64,000 bases of DNA from Ensifer oleiphilus (GCF_013371465.1 NZ_JABWDU010000001.1:434001-498000); one strand, 5' to 3'. Positions 25,512-35,785 are shown, counted from the stretch's first letter. Program-made: numbers and translations. The notes: generated by a model not told the origin, from the letters alone.

Positions 25512-26996
25512 ATGAGTACTTCATTTCTTCTTTTGCTCATTGTTTTAATTGGCTTTATTTCTTATTTCGCAGGCCGTGCGCGCTCCTTCGCGCAGGCTGG
25601 CGGCAAACTCTCCAATCTGCATTCCTTGCCCGGCTATCATGGCAGTTACGTTGCGATCTGGGCGATCCTCCCGGCAGCCTTGGTGCTTGGCGCCTGGCTC
25701 GTCGCTGCGCCTGTCTATATCGACTCCAGCACCCGGGCGGTGTTGCCTGAAGCGGTGCAGGCGCAGGGTGGTGCGACGGTCGAGCTGGCACTTGGTCAGG
25801 TCAAGTCGGTTGCCGGCGGCCTGAACCGGCTGACGGCCGAAGAAGTTCAGGCGCTTGAAAGCGGCTCGGCCAATCTTCGCTCCACGCTTGCTGCCAAGGG
25901 CGTGGCCCTGGCGGGTGAGGGCGAGCCCTACATGATCACTGCTGCCCAGCATTTCAACGCGATGACCGTCACCAATCGCTGGCTGATGAGCGCGGTCGTG
26001 CTCCTGATCGCCATTGCCGGCGGCGTTTATGCCATCCGCAACATCGCCACCCGTTTCCGCGCCCGCAATCAGGTCGAGCGCGTCATGCTCGGCGCACTGA
26101 TCGTCGCCTCTTCGATCGCCATCCTGACGACGGTCGGCATCATCGCTTCGATGCTGTCAGAAGCCGGCCGCTTCTTCACCATGGTCTCGCCCTTCGAGTT
26201 TTTCTTCGGCACTGTCTGGGACCCGCGGTTTGCGGCTGCAGGCAGCGGCGGCGCCTCCGGCCAGTTCGGCCTGATCCCGCTGCTCGCCGGCACGCTCTAC
26301 ATCGCCTTCGTCGCCATGCTTTTCGCGGTGCCGATCGGTCTTTTCGCAGCCATCTACATGGCGGAATATGCAAGCCCGCGCCTGCGTTCGACGGCAAAGC
26401 CGCTCTTGGAAGTGCTGGCGGGCATCCCGACCATCGTCTACGGTTTCTTCGCACTCGTGACAGTCGGCCCGTTCCTGCGCGATATTTCCGCCCAACTGAA
26501 CGGTCTGGTCACCGGCAACTACCAGAACTTCATCCAGGCACAGAGCGTGCTCACCGCCGGCATCGTCATGGGCATCATGCTGATCCCGTTCGTTTCCTCG
26601 CTGTCGGACGACATCATCACCCAGGTGCCGCGGGCGCTGCGTGACGGATCGCTCGGTCTCGGTGCCACCCGTTCCGAAACGGTCAAGAAGGTCATCCTTC
26701 CCGCAGCACTTCCGGGCATCGTCGGTGCGCTGCTTTTGACCGCCTCGCGTGCCGTCGGCGAAACGATGATCGTGGTGCTTGCCGCAGGTGTGGCTGCCCG
26801 CATGCAGATCAATCCCTTCGAGCCGATGACGACGGTGACGGTCAAGATCGTCAACCAGCTGACGGGCGACCTGGAGTTCACCTCGCCGCAGACGCTGGTC
26901 GCGTTTGCGCTCGGCATCACGCTCTTCGTCATCACGCTCGGCCTCAACATTTATGCGCTCTACATCGTGCGCAAATATCGGGAACAGTACGAATGA
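25512..26996 (+). CDS. pstC: Phosphate ABC transporter permease
   Basis: A 494-residue inner-membrane protein, longer than the E. coli counterpart because of an N-terminal region with two helices and a periplasmic insert (about 60-140), a form usual in alphaproteobacteria. The core permease has six helices with the coupling loop near LGLGATRSETVKKVILPAALPGI. ATG 25512 is chosen over GTG 25506. Its last four bases overlap the pstA start (ATGA), giving coupled translation of the two permease halves. Confidence 0.95.
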   Translation: MSTSFLLLLIVLIGFISYFAGRARSFAQAGGKLSNLHSLPGYHGSYVAIWAILPAALVLGAWLVAAPVYIDSSTRAVLPEAVQAQGGATVELALGQVKSVAGGLNRLTAEEVQALESGSANLRSTLAAKGVALAGEGEPYMITAAQHFNAMTVTNRWLMSAVVLLIAIAGGVYAIRNIATRFRARNQVERVMLGALIVASSIAILTTVGIIASMLSEAGRFFTMVSPFEFFFGTVWDPRFAAAGSGGASGQFGLIPLLAGTLYIAFVAMLFAVPIGLFAAIYMAEYASPRLRSTAKPLLEVLAGIPTIVYGFFALVTVGPFLRDISAQLNGLVTGNYQNFIQAQSVLTAGIVMGIMLIPFVSSLSDDIITQVPRALRDGSLGLGATRSETVKKVILPAALPGIVGALLLTASRAVGETMIVVLAAGVAARMQINPFEPMTTVTVKIVNQLTGDLEFTSPQTLVAFALGITLFVITLGLNIYALYIVRKYREQYE

Positions 26997-28315
26997 CCGA
27001 CATCGCTTCCCCGGCCGTCCGGATCTCCACCCGTCCCGCATCCGCAAAGCGCGATATCGGCATCAAGCGCCGCTACGCCGCCGAGCGCCGGTTCCGTGCC
27101 TACGGCATCGGCGCCATCAGCCTCGGCCTGTTCTTCCTCGCCCTGTTGCTGTGGACCGTGTTCTCCAACGGCTACACCGCGTTCCAGCAGACGACGATCA
27201 CGCTGCCGATCGAATTCACCGAAAAGGTCATCGACCCCAAGGGTGAGCGTACGACCGACGGTAAGGTGCTGATGACCGCCAACTATCCGCTCTTGGTGCG
27301 CGATGCGCTGATCAAGCAGCTCGGTATCGATGCAAGCAAGCGTCCGCTGGTCAAGCAGGCGACCGACATGGTGTCGGCGAGTTCCCGCACGCTGTTGCGC
27401 GACATCGTCGTCGCCGACCCCTCGGTCATCGGCAAGACCATACCGGTGACGTTGCTCGCCGAAGCCAACGTCGATAGCGCCTTCAAGGGGCAGATCGACC
27501 TGAAGGTCGAAGAGAGCAAGCGCAAGGTCAAGGACCAGCAGGTCACCTGGATGAACGAGCTGGCAAGCGCCGGCGTCCTGAAGAAGAGCTTCAACACCGG
27601 CATCTTTACCTTCGGTGCCTCGAGCCGTCCTGAAGCGGCAGGCGTTGGCGTTGCAGCCCTTGGCTCGCTGTTCATGATGCTGATCGTGCTGGTGCTGTCG
27701 CTGCCGATCGGTGTTGCCGCTTCGATCTATCTCGAAGAGTTCGCGCCGAAGAACCGGTTGACCGACCTGATCGAGGTCAACATCAACAATCTCGCCGCCG
27801 TCCCGTCGATCGTCTATGGTCTCTTGGGGTTGGCAGTCTTCATCAACTTTGCCGGCATGCCGCGTTCGGCGGCGGTCGTCGGCGGCCTGGTGCTGACGCT
27901 GATGACGCTGCCGACCATCATCATCGCCACCCGCGCGGCGTTGAAGGCAGTGCCGCCGTCGATCCGCTCGGCAGCCCTCGGTCTCGGTGCTTCGAAGATG
28001 CAGACCATCTTCCACCACGTCCTGCCGCTGGCGATGCCGGGTATTCTGACCGGCACGATCATCGGCCTTGCCCACGCGCTCGGCGAAACCGCGCCGCTGC
28101 TGTTGATCGGCATGGTCGCATTCGTCGTCGACTATCCCGGCTCGCCGATGGAACCGTCGACCGCGCTGCCGGTACAGATCTACATGTGGGCCAACGAGGC
28201 GGAACGCGCCTTCGTCGAGCGCACCTCCGGCGCGATCATCATTCTACTCATCTTCCTCGTCGTCATGAACCTTGGCGCCATTCTGTTGCGACGTCGCTTT
28301 GAGCGCCGTTGGTAG
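26993..28315 (+). CDS. pstA: Phosphate ABC transporter permease
   Basis: A 440-residue permease, the partner of PstC. An N-terminal cytoplasmic tail with basic residues precedes a first helix ([17 protein letters not shown]), a periplasmic domain of about 170 residues, then five further helices. The coupling motif [20 protein letters not shown] lies near residue 325. The long periplasmic insert is usual for rhizobial PstA. Overlaps pstC by 4 bases. Confidence 0.95.
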   Translation: MTDIASPAVRISTRPASAKRDIGIKRRYAAERRFRAYGIGAISLGLFFLALLLWTVFSNGYTAFQQTTITLPIEFTEKVIDPKGERTTDGKVLMTANYPLLVRDALIKQLGIDASKRPLVKQATDMVSASSRTLLRDIVVADPSVIGKTIPVTLLAEANVDSAFKGQIDLKVEESKRKVKDQQVTWMNELASAGVLKKSFNTGIFTFGASSRPEAAGVGVAALGSLFMMLIVLVLSLPIGVAASIYLEEFAPKNRLTDLIEVNINNLAAVPSIVYGLLGLAVFINFAGMPRSAAVVGGLVLTLMTLPTIIIATRAALKAVPPSIRSAALGLGASKMQTIFHHVLPLAMPGILTGTIIGLAHALGETAPLLLIGMVAFVVDYPGSPMEPSTALPVQIYMWANEAERAFVERTSGAIIILLIFLVVMNLGAILLRRRFERRW

Positions 28316-28328
28316 TGAGGTAATTACT

Positions 28329-29144
28329 ATGAACATCATGTCAGAAGCAGCAGTCGAAAAAGCCTTGGATCAGAAAATGAACACCGTGCCCTACAAGATG
28401 ATCGGCAAGGATGTGTCGGTCTATTACGGCGAGAAGCGTGCGCTTTTCGACGTTAACCTCAACATCCGCGAGAACACGGTGACCGCGCTGATCGGCCCAT
28501 CGGGCTGCGGCAAGTCGACGTTCCTGCGCACGCTGAACCGCATGAACGACACCATCGAGAACTGCCGGGTCACCGGCAAGATTACGCTCGATGAGGACGA
28601 TATCTACGATCCGACGATCGACGTCGTGGAACTGCGTGCCCGTGTCGGCATGGTGTTCCAGAAGCCGAACCCGTTCCCGAAGTCGATCTATGACAACGTC
28701 GCCTACGGCCCGCGCATTCACGGGCTTGCCCGCACCAAGGCCGAATTCGACGACGTCGTCGAGACCAGCCTGCAGAAGGCCGGTTTGTGGAACGAGGTAA
28801 AGGACCGCCTGCAGGAGCCCGGCACCGGGCTTTCCGGTGGCCAGCAGCAGCGTCTGTGCATCGCGCGCGCCGTTGCCGTCAGCCCGGAGGTGATCCTGAT
28901 GGATGAGCCGTGCTCGGCGCTCGACCCGATCGCGACGGCCAAGGTCGAGGAGCTGATCCACGAGCTGCGCAGCAACTTCACCATCGTCATCGTTACCCAC
29001 TCGATGCAGCAGGCAGCGCGCGTTTCACAGCGCACCGCCATGTTCCACCTCGGCAATCTCGTCGAGGAGAACGATACCGACAAGATGTTCACCAATCCGG
29101 ATGACCAGCGCACCCAGGACTACATCATGGGCCGCTTCGGCTGA
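28329..29144 (+). CDS. pstB: Phosphate ABC transporter ATP-binding protein
   Basis: A 271-residue ATPase with Walker [10 protein letters not shown] near residue 56, signature LSGGQQQRL near 165, Walker [14 protein letters not shown] near 185 and the switch His in [10 protein letters not shown] 28329 is preceded by a GTGAGGT site; the upstream part of the frame overlaps pstA and is not needed. Powers phosphate import and, with PhoU, keeps PhoR in check when phosphate is plentiful. Confidence 0.96.
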   Translation: MNIMSEAAVEKALDQKMNTVPYKMIGKDVSVYYGEKRALFDVNLNIRENTVTALIGPSGCGKSTFLRTLNRMNDTIENCRVTGKITLDEDDIYDPTIDVVELRARVGMVFQKPNPFPKSIYDNVAYGPRIHGLARTKAEFDDVVETSLQKAGLWNEVKDRLQEPGTGLSGGQQQRLCIARAVAVSPEVILMDEPCSALDPIATAKVEELIHELRSNFTIVIVTHSMQQAARVSQRTAMFHLGNLVEENDTDKMFTNPDDQRTQDYIMGRFG

Positions 29145-29200
29145 TCGCCGAAGCTCGCCATCACCCCGTTTCCTGAACGCGCCCGCAAGGATCACAGATT

Positions 29201-29911
29201 ATGTCCATGCACATAATGTCCGCCTATGACGAAGAACTGAAATACCTGACACGCCGCATCTCCGAGATGGGTGGCATTGCCGAGCAGATGGTGGGCGAAT
29301 CCGTCCGCGCGCTGGTCAATTCCGACCTCGCACTGGCGCAGAAGGTGATCTCCGACGACGCCATCCTCGACGAAGCCGAGCGCCAGATCGGCGAAAAGGC
29401 GATCATCACCATTGCCAAGCGCCAGCCGGTGGCTGCCGACCTGCGCGAGATCATGGGATCGATCCGCATCGCGTCCGATCTGGAGCGCGTCGGCGATCTC
29501 GGCAAGAACAACGCCAAGCGCGTGATTGCCGTAGCCGGCTCCGGCATCCCGCGCAAGCTGGCGCGTGGCCTCGAGCACCTGGCCGAGCTTGCGCTCGTGC
29601 AGTTGAAGGAAGTCCTCGACGTCTACGCCTCCCGCTCGCCGGAGAAGGCCAACAGCATTCGCGAGCGCGACGAGGAGATCGATGCGATCTACACCTCGCT
29701 GTTCCGCGAGCTGCTCACCTACATGATGGAAGATCCGCGCAACATCACGCCCTGCACGCATCTTCTGTTCTGCGCCAAGAACATCGAGCGCATCGGCGAC
29801 CACGCCACCAACATCGCCGAAACGATCTATTACATGGCAACGGGCGCGCAGCCGGAAGGCGAACGTCCGAAGGACGACAATACGTCGACGCTGGGCGCCG
29901 TAAAGGACTAA
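29201..29911 (+). CDS. phoU: Phosphate signalling complex protein
   Basis: A 236-residue all-helical protein with two PhoU repeats; metal-binding motifs ERVGDLGKNNAKR and ERIGDHATNIAE occur at the matching positions of each repeat (near 90 and 195). Usual length. Lies 56 bases after pstB in the same operon. It links Pst occupancy to PhoR and restrains the regulon. Confidence 0.96.
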   Translation: MSMHIMSAYDEELKYLTRRISEMGGIAEQMVGESVRALVNSDLALAQKVISDDAILDEAERQIGEKAIITIAKRQPVAADLREIMGSIRIASDLERVGDLGKNNAKRVIAVAGSGIPRKLARGLEHLAELALVQLKEVLDVYASRSPEKANSIRERDEEIDAIYTSLFRELLTYMMEDPRNITPCTHLLFCAKNIERIGDHATNIAETIYYMATGAQPEGERPKDDNTSTLGAVKD

Positions 29912-30109
29912 GCCCAAATACGTTCGAGTGCCTGCTTATGAACCTCATCCGGTCGCAGCTTCGGTTGCGGCCCTGCTTTGCTGCGTCTGTTGCACTCCGT
30001 TATCGCGTCTACCTTTGAAAGCGCCCGGAATGCTCCAGATGCTATATGTTCGAGTATCACGTTGCGTTCGATCGAACACGGGATGCTCTGGGTAAGGAGA
30101 CGTTACCTG

Positions 30110-30793
30110 ATGTTGCCGAAAATCGCCGTTGTCGAAGACGAGGAGGCGCTAAGCGTCCTGCTGCGATATAACCTCGAAGCCGAAGGTTTCGATGTCGATA
30201 CGATCCTGCGCGGGGACGAAGCCGAGATCCGTCTGCAGGAGCGCCTGCCGGATCTCTTGATCCTCGACTGGATGCTGCCGGGCGTTTCCGGCATCGAGCT
30301 TTGCCGCCGCCTTCGCCAGCGCCCGGAGACCGAGCGCCTGCCAATCATCATGTTGACGGCGCGCGGCGAGGAGAGCGAGCGGGTTCGCGGCCTTGCCACC
30401 GGTGCTGACGACTATGTGGTCAAGCCGTTCTCGACGCCTGAGTTGATGGCACGCGTCAAGGCGATGCTGCGACGTGCCAAGCCCGAGGTGCTTTCGACGC
30501 TGCTGCGCTGCGGCGATATCGAGCTCGACCGCGAAACCCACCGCGTGCACCGCCGCACCCGCGAGGTCCGCCTCGGCCCGACCGAGTTTCGCCTGCTCGA
30601 GTTCCTGATGTCGTCGCCGGGCCGGGTGTTCTCCCGCTCGCAGCTTCTCGACGGCGTCTGGGGCCACGATATCTATGTCGACGAGCGCACCGTCGACGTG
30701 CATGTCGGCCGCCTGCGCAAGGCGCTGAATTTCTCCAGCATGCCTGATGTCATCCGCACCGTTCGTGGCGCCGGCTATTCGCTGGAAAGCTGA
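30110..30793 (+). CDS. phoB: Phosphate regulon response regulator
   Basis: A 227-residue OmpR-family regulator: receiver domain with acidic pair VVEDEEA, phosphoacceptor Asp53 in ILDWMLPG and Lys in YVVKPFS; winged-helix DNA-binding domain with the usual SRSQLLDGVWG and DERTVDVHVGRLRKAL. ATG 30110 follows GTAAGGAGA; the upstream frame is discounted. The 198-base gap after phoU may hold its own promoter. Binds Pho boxes such as the one at 24248. Confidence 0.96.
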   Translation: MLPKIAVVEDEEALSVLLRYNLEAEGFDVDTILRGDEAEIRLQERLPDLLILDWMLPGVSGIELCRRLRQRPETERLPIIMLTARGEESERVRGLATGADDYVVKPFSTPELMARVKAMLRRAKPEVLSTLLRCGDIELDRETHRVHRRTREVRLGPTEFRLLEFLMSSPGRVFSRSQLLDGVWGHDIYVDERTVDVHVGRLRKALNFSSMPDVIRTVRGAGYSLES

Positions 30794-30807
30794 GCCATTC
30801 ATCCAAT

Positions 30808-30835
30808 AAAAAAGGGGCCGCGCGGCCCCCTTTTT
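30808..30835. terminator. Bidirectional terminator between phoB and gcrA
   Basis: GGGGCCGC/GCGGCCCC stem bounded by A6 on the left and T5 on the right, so it works in both directions for the convergent genes. Confidence 0.92.
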
Positions 30836-30852
30836 ATGTTGTCTTCGAAGCC

Positions 30853-31377
30853 TTAGCGAGCGCGACGACGCTCTGCGGAAGGCTGGTAGGCAAGCCGTGC
30901 ATGGAATGTGCAATAGGGCGAGGCTTCCGGGGAGTCGTTGCCGCAGAAGTGGAACTCTTCCTTCAGCGGGTCGCCGATCGGCCACTTGCAGGTGCGTTCG
31001 GTCAGCTGCGTCAGCTCCAGGCGGCGCGACATCGGCACGACCACATCCGTCCGAATGCTGAAATCCTGTTCGGCAACGAGATCGACTTCGATCTCTTCCT
31101 TGAGCACGGTGGCGCCGGCCGGACGGGTGACCGTGCGGGTCGTGACGCGCGCGGCGTAGTTCGGAGCGCGCGGCGCCGAGGTCGCCGGGCGCTGCTTCGG
31201 TCGGGTCGCCGCGGTGGTGCCGCCAGCCTTGGCCCTGCCGGGCAGGCTCAGCCGGTGAACCTTGCCGATGACCGCATTGCGGCTGACGCCGCCGAGCTGT
31301 GCCGCGATCTGGCTCGCGCTCAGGCCCTCGGACCATAGCTTCTTCAGTTTTTCCACCCGCTCGTCAGTCCAGTTCAT
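30853..31377 (-). CDS. gcrA: Cell-cycle transcriptional regulator GcrA
   Basis: A 174-residue GcrA: N-terminal helix-turn-helix (WTDERVEKLKKLWSEGLSAS, then RNAVIGKVHRL), a basic linker rich in Thr/Arg/Pro, and a C-terminal domain binding sigma-70 with conserved Cys/His (CKWPIG, FHFCGN, PYCTFH). It stimulates sigma-70 promoters carrying methylated GANTC. Its own upstream region holds six GANTC sites within 150 bases, so control by CcrM methylation is likely. Essential or near-essential in many alphaproteobacteria. Confidence 0.95.
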   Translation of the reverse strand: MNWTDERVEKLKKLWSEGLSASQIAAQLGGVSRNAVIGKVHRLSLPGRAKAGGTTAATRPKQRPATSAPRAPNYAARVTTRTVTRPAGATVLKEEIEVDLVAEQDFSIRTDVVVPMSRRLELTQLTERTCKWPIGDPLKEEFHFCGNDSPEASPYCTFHARLAYQPSAERRRAR

Positions 31378-31412
31378 TTCTGCACTCTCCGTTCTCAGCG
31401 TTGGCGATGACA

Positions 31413-31560
31413 GAATCCCTCACCACGCTCCGGACAGACTCCGGAGCTGCAACGCGATAACACTTTTGGTGACTAGGTCCGCCGCATGCGTCTAGTAATT
31501 GAACGTTAACCTACTGACCGCCGGACTCCGTGGCAAGAGTCCGCGGAATCAGGCCGAATC
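31413..31560. promoter_or_regulatory. Cluster of six GANTC (CcrM) sites upstream of gcrA
   Basis: GANTC occurs at 31413, 31437, 31524, 31537, 31546 and 31556, four of them inside 37 bases. About one per 256 bases is expected by chance at even composition. GcrA acts with CcrM methylation of these sites, so this is probably the gcrA promoter/autoregulation region. Confidence 0.7.
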
Positions 31561-31677
31561 GATTTCCTAGTTTTCCCCAACTTGCTCGGTGGGCGTTGCA
31601 TTTTTGCAAGCCCCGCCGCGCGATTTTTTCGTCGCATGGATTGCGGCCGTGCGACCGCACTGCAAGGCTTGGTTTTG

Positions 31678-31706
31678 TTGACATTGCGCTGCGAAATAGG
31701 AATAGT
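31678..31706 (+). promoter_or_regulatory. Sigma-70 type promoter of argD
   Basis: TTGACA at 31678, 17-base spacer, AATAGT at 31701. The -35 is a perfect consensus. The start of transcription would be near 31713. Confidence 0.65.
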
Positions 31707-31712
31707 GCCTGC

Positions 31713-31741
31713 GCCGCCGCAAGGCGGCATTTTTAATTTTT
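31713..31741 (+). terminator. Terminator-like hairpin at the argD transcript start
   Basis: GCCGCC-GCAA-GGCGGC followed by ATTTTTAATTTTT. It falls at the predicted +1 of the argD promoter, so it may be a 5' stabilising stem, an attenuator, or the end of a short upstream transcript. Confidence 0.7.
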
Positions 31742-31796
31742 GCCGCGCTCAACAGGGCGCGGATCGATGCCGATAGCAATGAAGGAGAGGCTCGCC

Positions 31797-32996
31797 ATGA
31801 CTGCAACCACGCCGCTTTACGACACCTACATGCGTGCGCCGTTGCGTTTCGAGCGAGGAGAGGGCGTCTGGCTGATCGCCGAAGACGGCTCGCGCTATCT
31901 CGACTTTGCGGCCGGCGTCGCCGTCAACTCGCTTGGCCATGCGCATCCGCATCTGGTCGAGGCACTCAAGGCCCAGGCCGAGAAGGTCTGGCATCTGTCG
32001 AACCTCTATGAAGTTCCCGGTCAGGAAAGCCTGGGACGCCGACTGACGGCCGTCACCTTCGCCGACCGCGTGTTCTTCACCAATTCGGGCGCCGAGGCGC
32101 TCGAGTGCGCAATCAAGACCGCCCGCCGCTACCACTACGCCAAGGGCAATCCGGAGAAGTTCCACGTCATCACGTTCGAGGGCGCCTTCCACGGACGCAC
32201 GATTGCGACAATCGCCGCCGGCGGTCAGCAGAAGTATATCGAGGGTTTTGGCCCGAAGGCTCCGGGTTTCTATCAGGTGCCCTTCGGCGATATCGCGGCG
32301 GTCAAGGACGCGATCACCGACGAGACGGCGGCGATCCTGATCGAGCCGATCCAGGGCGAGGGCGGCATCCGCCCCGTCACCAAGGAGTTCATGCAGGAAC
32401 TGCGCGCGCTTTGCGACGAGTTTGGCCTGTTGCTGATCCTCGACGAGGTCCAGTCCGGCGTCGGCCGCACCGGCAAGCTTTTCGCCTATGAATGGGCGGG
32501 CATCCGTCCGGATATCATGGCGGTCGCCAAGGGGATCGGCGGCGGCTTCCCGCTGGGCGCCTGCCTGGCGACGGAAGAGGCGGCGGCCGGCATGGTTGCC
32601 GGGACCCATGGTTCGACCTATGGCGGTAACCCGCTCGCCATGGCGGTCGGCAATGCCGTGCTCGACGTCATCCTGGCCGACGGCTTCCTCGAGCATGTCC
32701 GCGACGTTTCCTTGGTCTTCCGCCAGGGGCTCGCCTCGCTGAAGGATCGTTTCCCCGATGTGATCGAGGATATCCGCGGCGACGGACTGATGCTCGGCAT
32801 CAAGGTGAAAGGCCCTTCGACCGATCTCCTGAAGGCGATCCGTGCCGAGAAGCTGCTGGCCGTTCCGGCCGGTGAAAACGTGCTGCGCCTGCTGCCGCCG
32901 CTGACCGTGACGGCTGAAGAGGCGCGCGAAGGCCTGGCCCGGATCGAACGCGCCGCCGAAGCCGTGAGAAGCGCGAGCGGCACTGCCGCAGCCTAA
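31797..32996 (+). CDS. argD: Acetylornithine aminotransferase
   Basis: A 399-residue class III PLP aminotransferase: [20 protein letters not shown] (phosphate binding), [19 protein letters not shown], and the PLP Lys in [13 protein letters not shown] near residue 245. It converts N-acetylglutamate semialdehyde to N-acetylornithine and often also serves as DapC in lysine synthesis. ATG 31797 follows GAAGGAGAGG. argF follows after 129 bases containing a hairpin; the two are probably co-transcribed. Confidence 0.94.
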   Translation: MTATTPLYDTYMRAPLRFERGEGVWLIAEDGSRYLDFAAGVAVNSLGHAHPHLVEALKAQAEKVWHLSNLYEVPGQESLGRRLTAVTFADRVFFTNSGAEALECAIKTARRYHYAKGNPEKFHVITFEGAFHGRTIATIAAGGQQKYIEGFGPKAPGFYQVPFGDIAAVKDAITDETAAILIEPIQGEGGIRPVTKEFMQELRALCDEFGLLLILDEVQSGVGRTGKLFAYEWAGIRPDIMAVAKGIGGGFPLGACLATEEAAAGMVAGTHGSTYGGNPLAMAVGNAVLDVILADGFLEHVRDVSLVFRQGLASLKDRFPDVIEDIRGDGLMLGIKVKGPSTDLLKAIRAEKLLAVPAGENVLRLLPPLTVTAEEAREGLARIERAAEAVRSASGTAAA

Positions 32997-33051
32997 CTTT
33001 TGAACCCGGAAATCGGCAGCGATTTTCCCAAAGGCCCACGCGCGAACCCGA

Positions 33052-33082
33052 GGTGTCGAAGTGCTTTTTGCCCTTCGACACC
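33052..33082 (+). terminator. Hairpin between argD and argF
   Basis: Perfect 10-base arms GGTGTCGAAG/CTTCGACACC around TGCTTTTTGCC. It has no T-run after the stem, so it is more likely an mRNA processing or partial-stop structure than a full terminator. Confidence 0.5.
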
Positions 33083-33125
33083 GGTCGCGCTTCAGGGGCC
33101 ATTCTGAGGACAGGAATTGAGTACG

Positions 33126-34043
33126 ATGGCAGGCACAAGACATTTCATCGATCTTTCGGCCATGACCGCAGCCGATCTCAGGACGATCATCGACGACGCG
33201 CGCGTGCGAAAGACGGCGACCAAAGCCGGAACCGCCGAAAAGCCGCTCGCCGGCAAGATGCTGGCGATGATCTTCGAGAAGCCGTCCACCCGTACCCGCG
33301 TTTCCTTCGATGTCGGCATGCGTCAGCTGGGTGGCGAAACCCTGTTTCTCTCCGGCACGGAGATGCAGCTCGGCCGCGCCGAGACTATCGGCGACACCGC
33401 CAAGGTGCTGTCGCGCTACGTCGACGCGATCATGATCCGCACCACCGATCACCGCCGGCTTCTCGAACTTGCCGAACACGCGACAGTGCCTGTCATCAAT
33501 GGCCTGACCGACGACACGCATCCCTGCCAGATCATGGCCGACATCATGACCTTCGAGGAGCATCGTGGCCCGGTGAAGGGCAAGACCATCGCCTGGACCG
33601 GTGACGGCAACAACGTGCTGCATTCGCTGATTGAGGGCTCGGCCCGCTTCGGCTACCGCATGAACATGGCGGTGCCGCTCGGCTCCGAGCCGCACGACAA
33701 AATCCTCAACTGGGCACGCAACAATGGCGGCGAAATCCTGCTGTGCCACGACGCGGAGCAGGCCGTGGCCGGCGCCCACTGCGTCGTCACCGATACCTGG
33801 ATCTCCATGAACCAGGAGCATCGCGCCCGCGGCCACAACGTCTTCCAGCCCTTCCAGGTCAACGAGGCATTGATGAAGCACGCCTCCGACGACGCGCTCT
33901 TCATGCACTGCCTGCCGGCACACCGCGGCGAGGAGGTGACCGACGAGGTCATCGACGGTCCCCAGTCGGTGGTGTTCGACGAGGCTGAGAACCGGCTGCA
34001 TGCGCAGAAGTCGATCATTGCGTGGTGCATGGGGCTCGTCTAG
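33126..34043 (+). CDS. argF: Ornithine carbamoyltransferase
   Basis: A 305-residue enzyme making citrulline from ornithine and carbamoyl phosphate. Carbamoyl-phosphate motif [13 protein letters not shown] near residue 52, [11 protein letters not shown] near 128, ornithine motif VVTDTWISM near 222 and [13 protein letters not shown] near 258 are all intact. ATG 33126 fits the family N-terminus ([10 protein letters not shown]); an in-frame TTG at 33117 has a better-spaced GAGGA, so the start is not fully settled. Follows argD. Confidence 0.94.
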   Translation: MAGTRHFIDLSAMTAADLRTIIDDARVRKTATKAGTAEKPLAGKMLAMIFEKPSTRTRVSFDVGMRQLGGETLFLSGTEMQLGRAETIGDTAKVLSRYVDAIMIRTTDHRRLLELAEHATVPVINGLTDDTHPCQIMADIMTFEEHRGPVKGKTIAWTGDGNNVLHSLIEGSARFGYRMNMAVPLGSEPHDKILNWARNNGGEILLCHDAEQAVAGAHCVVTDTWISMNQEHRARGHNVFQPFQVNEALMKHASDDALFMHCLPAHRGEEVTDEVIDGPQSVVFDEAENRLHAQKSIIAWCMGLV

Positions 34044-34285
34044 CCGGCGTATCCGCCTCTTGAAAAATCCCGCAGGCGACCCGATTTAGGCCGCATGCGG
34101 GACGTTCCGGGGTCGAAACCACGGACGCACCTCGACGACAGGCAGCGCATGACGGGCCGGAAAATGGCACATGCCTGCTGGACAAATCCGTTTATGGCGG
34201 GATCAAATAGGATGACGGGCAGGCTGCGCCGGGGGGATGTTCATGTCCTCAGCGCGGCCTTCTCCGGTTACGTAAGGAGCTGCAG

Positions 34286-35275
34286 ATGACTGAGATGGCG
34301 CCCGGACTTGGCGAATTCGATTTTGCCGGTGACGATCACGTCGTGCCCTTCCAGGTGGAAGGCCTCGATGTGCGCGGCCGCGCGGTTCAGCTCGGCCCGA
34401 TGCTCGATGCGATCCTGGAACGCCACAACTATCCGCTTCCGGTCGCCCGGCTCGTTGCCGAGACTGTGGTTCTGACCGTATTGCTCGGCACGTCTCTGAA
34501 GTTCGACGGCAAGCTTATCGTTCAGACGAAGAGCGACGGTCCGGTCGATCTCGTCGTTGCCGATTTTGCCACGCCCGATAAGGTGCGCGCCTATGCCCGC
34601 TTCAACGAGGAAGCGCTTGCGGAAGCCTTGAAGGATGGACGCACCCAGTCGCACGAGTTGCTCGGCAAGGGCATTCTCGCCTTCACCATCGATCAAGGCG
34701 CCCATACCCAGCGCTACCAGGGCATCGTCGCGCTCGATGGCGCTACGCTCGAGGAAATCGCCGGCGTCTATTTCCGCCAGTCGGAGCAGATCCCGACCAA
34801 GGTGCGCCTCGGCGTCGCAGAGTTGCTCGACCGCGACGAGAACGGCAAGCCGCGCCATCGCTGGCGTGCCGGCGGCATGGTCGCGCAGTTCCTGCCGGAT
34901 GCGCCGGAGCGCATGCGCCAGCCGGATCTTTCGGGCGGCGACGGTGACGACAACGAGGATCTCTTCGACGAGGACGATCTGTGGGCGGAAGCCAAGGTCA
35001 TGGTCGAGACGATCGATGCCGACGAGCTGACCGATCCGATGGTCGGCACGGAGCGTCTGCTCTATCGTCTGTTCCACGAACGCGGCGTTCGCGTCTATCA
35101 GCCGCAGGCGGTCTATGATCGCTGCAGCTGCTCGCGGGAAAAGATCCGGTCGGTGCTGACCGGGCTGCATGCCGACGATATCGAAAGAACGATCGAGGAC
35201 GGCCTGATCAAGGTGACGTGCGAGTTCTGCTCGACCACCTATCGCTTCGAGGCAAGCGAAGTGCGTCAGCAGTAG
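34286..35275 (+). CDS. hslO: Redox-regulated chaperone Hsp33
   Basis: A 329-residue Hsp33 with the substrate-binding N-terminal domain and a C-terminal zinc-binding redox switch, CSCSREK near residue 280 and CEFC near 311, the four Cys of the family. Activated by oxidative stress to hold unfolding proteins in the cytoplasm. ATG 34286 follows AAGGAGC. An acidic insert (GDGDDNEDLFDEDD) at about 215-230 is longer than in E. coli. The 242 bases before it, after argF, show no gene. Confidence 0.95.
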   Translation: MTEMAPGLGEFDFAGDDHVVPFQVEGLDVRGRAVQLGPMLDAILERHNYPLPVARLVAETVVLTVLLGTSLKFDGKLIVQTKSDGPVDLVVADFATPDKVRAYARFNEEALAEALKDGRTQSHELLGKGILAFTIDQGAHTQRYQGIVALDGATLEEIAGVYFRQSEQIPTKVRLGVAELLDRDENGKPRHRWRAGGMVAQFLPDAPERMRQPDLSGGDGDDNEDLFDEDDLWAEAKVMVETIDADELTDPMVGTERLLYRLFHERGVRVYQPQAVYDRCSCSREKIRSVLTGLHADDIERTIEDGLIKVTCEFCSTTYRFEASEVRQQ

Positions 35276-35281
35276 AACCCC

Positions 35282-35674
35282 TCAATTCAGGGTTCGCACC
35301 AGCCCTGGTGAATCGAGCGAGAAGGCGGGGATGGCCACGTTGAAGTGTTCTCCGCCTTCCGACTCCATGCTGTAGTGGCCGAACATGACGCCCGAGGGCG
35401 TATCGAGCGGGCATCCGGAAGAGTATTCGTAGGTGTCGCCCGGGTTCAGCAACGGCTGTTCGCCGATGACGCCGGGTCCGCTGACTTCGTCCACCTGCCC
35501 GTTTTCATCGGTGATGTGCCAATAGCGCGTCATCAGCCGGACCGTCTCATTCGAATGGTTGGCGATGACGATGCGGTAGCCCCAGACATAGCGGCTGTCA
35601 TCCGGATCAGATTGCTCTTCCAGATAGTACGGCTCCACCGTAACTTCTATGTCGCGAGTGAGCGCGCGATACAT
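35282..35674 (-). CDS. apaG: ApaG domain protein
   Basis: A 130-residue ApaG/DUF525 beta-sandwich protein; the family signature [20 protein letters not shown] and [19 protein letters not shown] are present. ATG 35674 follows AAGGTG and matches the usual start (MYRALTRDI). The function of ApaG is poorly defined; it has been linked to Co2+/Mg2+ resistance and nucleotide binding. It is convergent with hslO, with only 6 bases between the stops. Confidence 0.94.
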   Translation of the reverse strand: MYRALTRDIEVTVEPYYLEEQSDPDDSRYVWGYRIVIANHSNETVRLMTRYWHITDENGQVDEVSGPGVIGEQPLLNPGDTYEYSSGCPLDTPSGVMFGHYSMESEGGEHFNVAIPAFSLDSPGLVRTLN

Positions 35675-35785
35675 GGGCAACACCTTGTTTCAAGTCTTTC
35701 AGGGTATTCTACAGCAAGATGGTTTCGTCAAGAATAACGGCAGGATTGCATGCGTTGCCTGCAACACGGCGGGAAGGTCGTGCCG

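Larger units (their letters stand above)
31378..31796. other. 419-base divergent region gcrA/argD
   Basis: No gene is seen. It holds the GANTC cluster (31413-31560) on the gcrA side, and a promoter (31678) with a terminator-like hairpin (31713) on the argD side. The middle (31575-31660) contains GC-rich inverted repeats around a TTGCATTTTTGCAA element with no assigned role. Confidence 0.8.

Noticed and set aside
31749-34001. 750-residue open frame antisense to argD/argF
   Set aside because: Shadow of high-GC codon bias; argD and argF motifs are intact on the other strand and composition of the antisense product is unnatural.
34095-34289. 64-residue frame between argF and hslO
   Set aside because: No ribosome site, unnatural composition, overlaps the hslO start.
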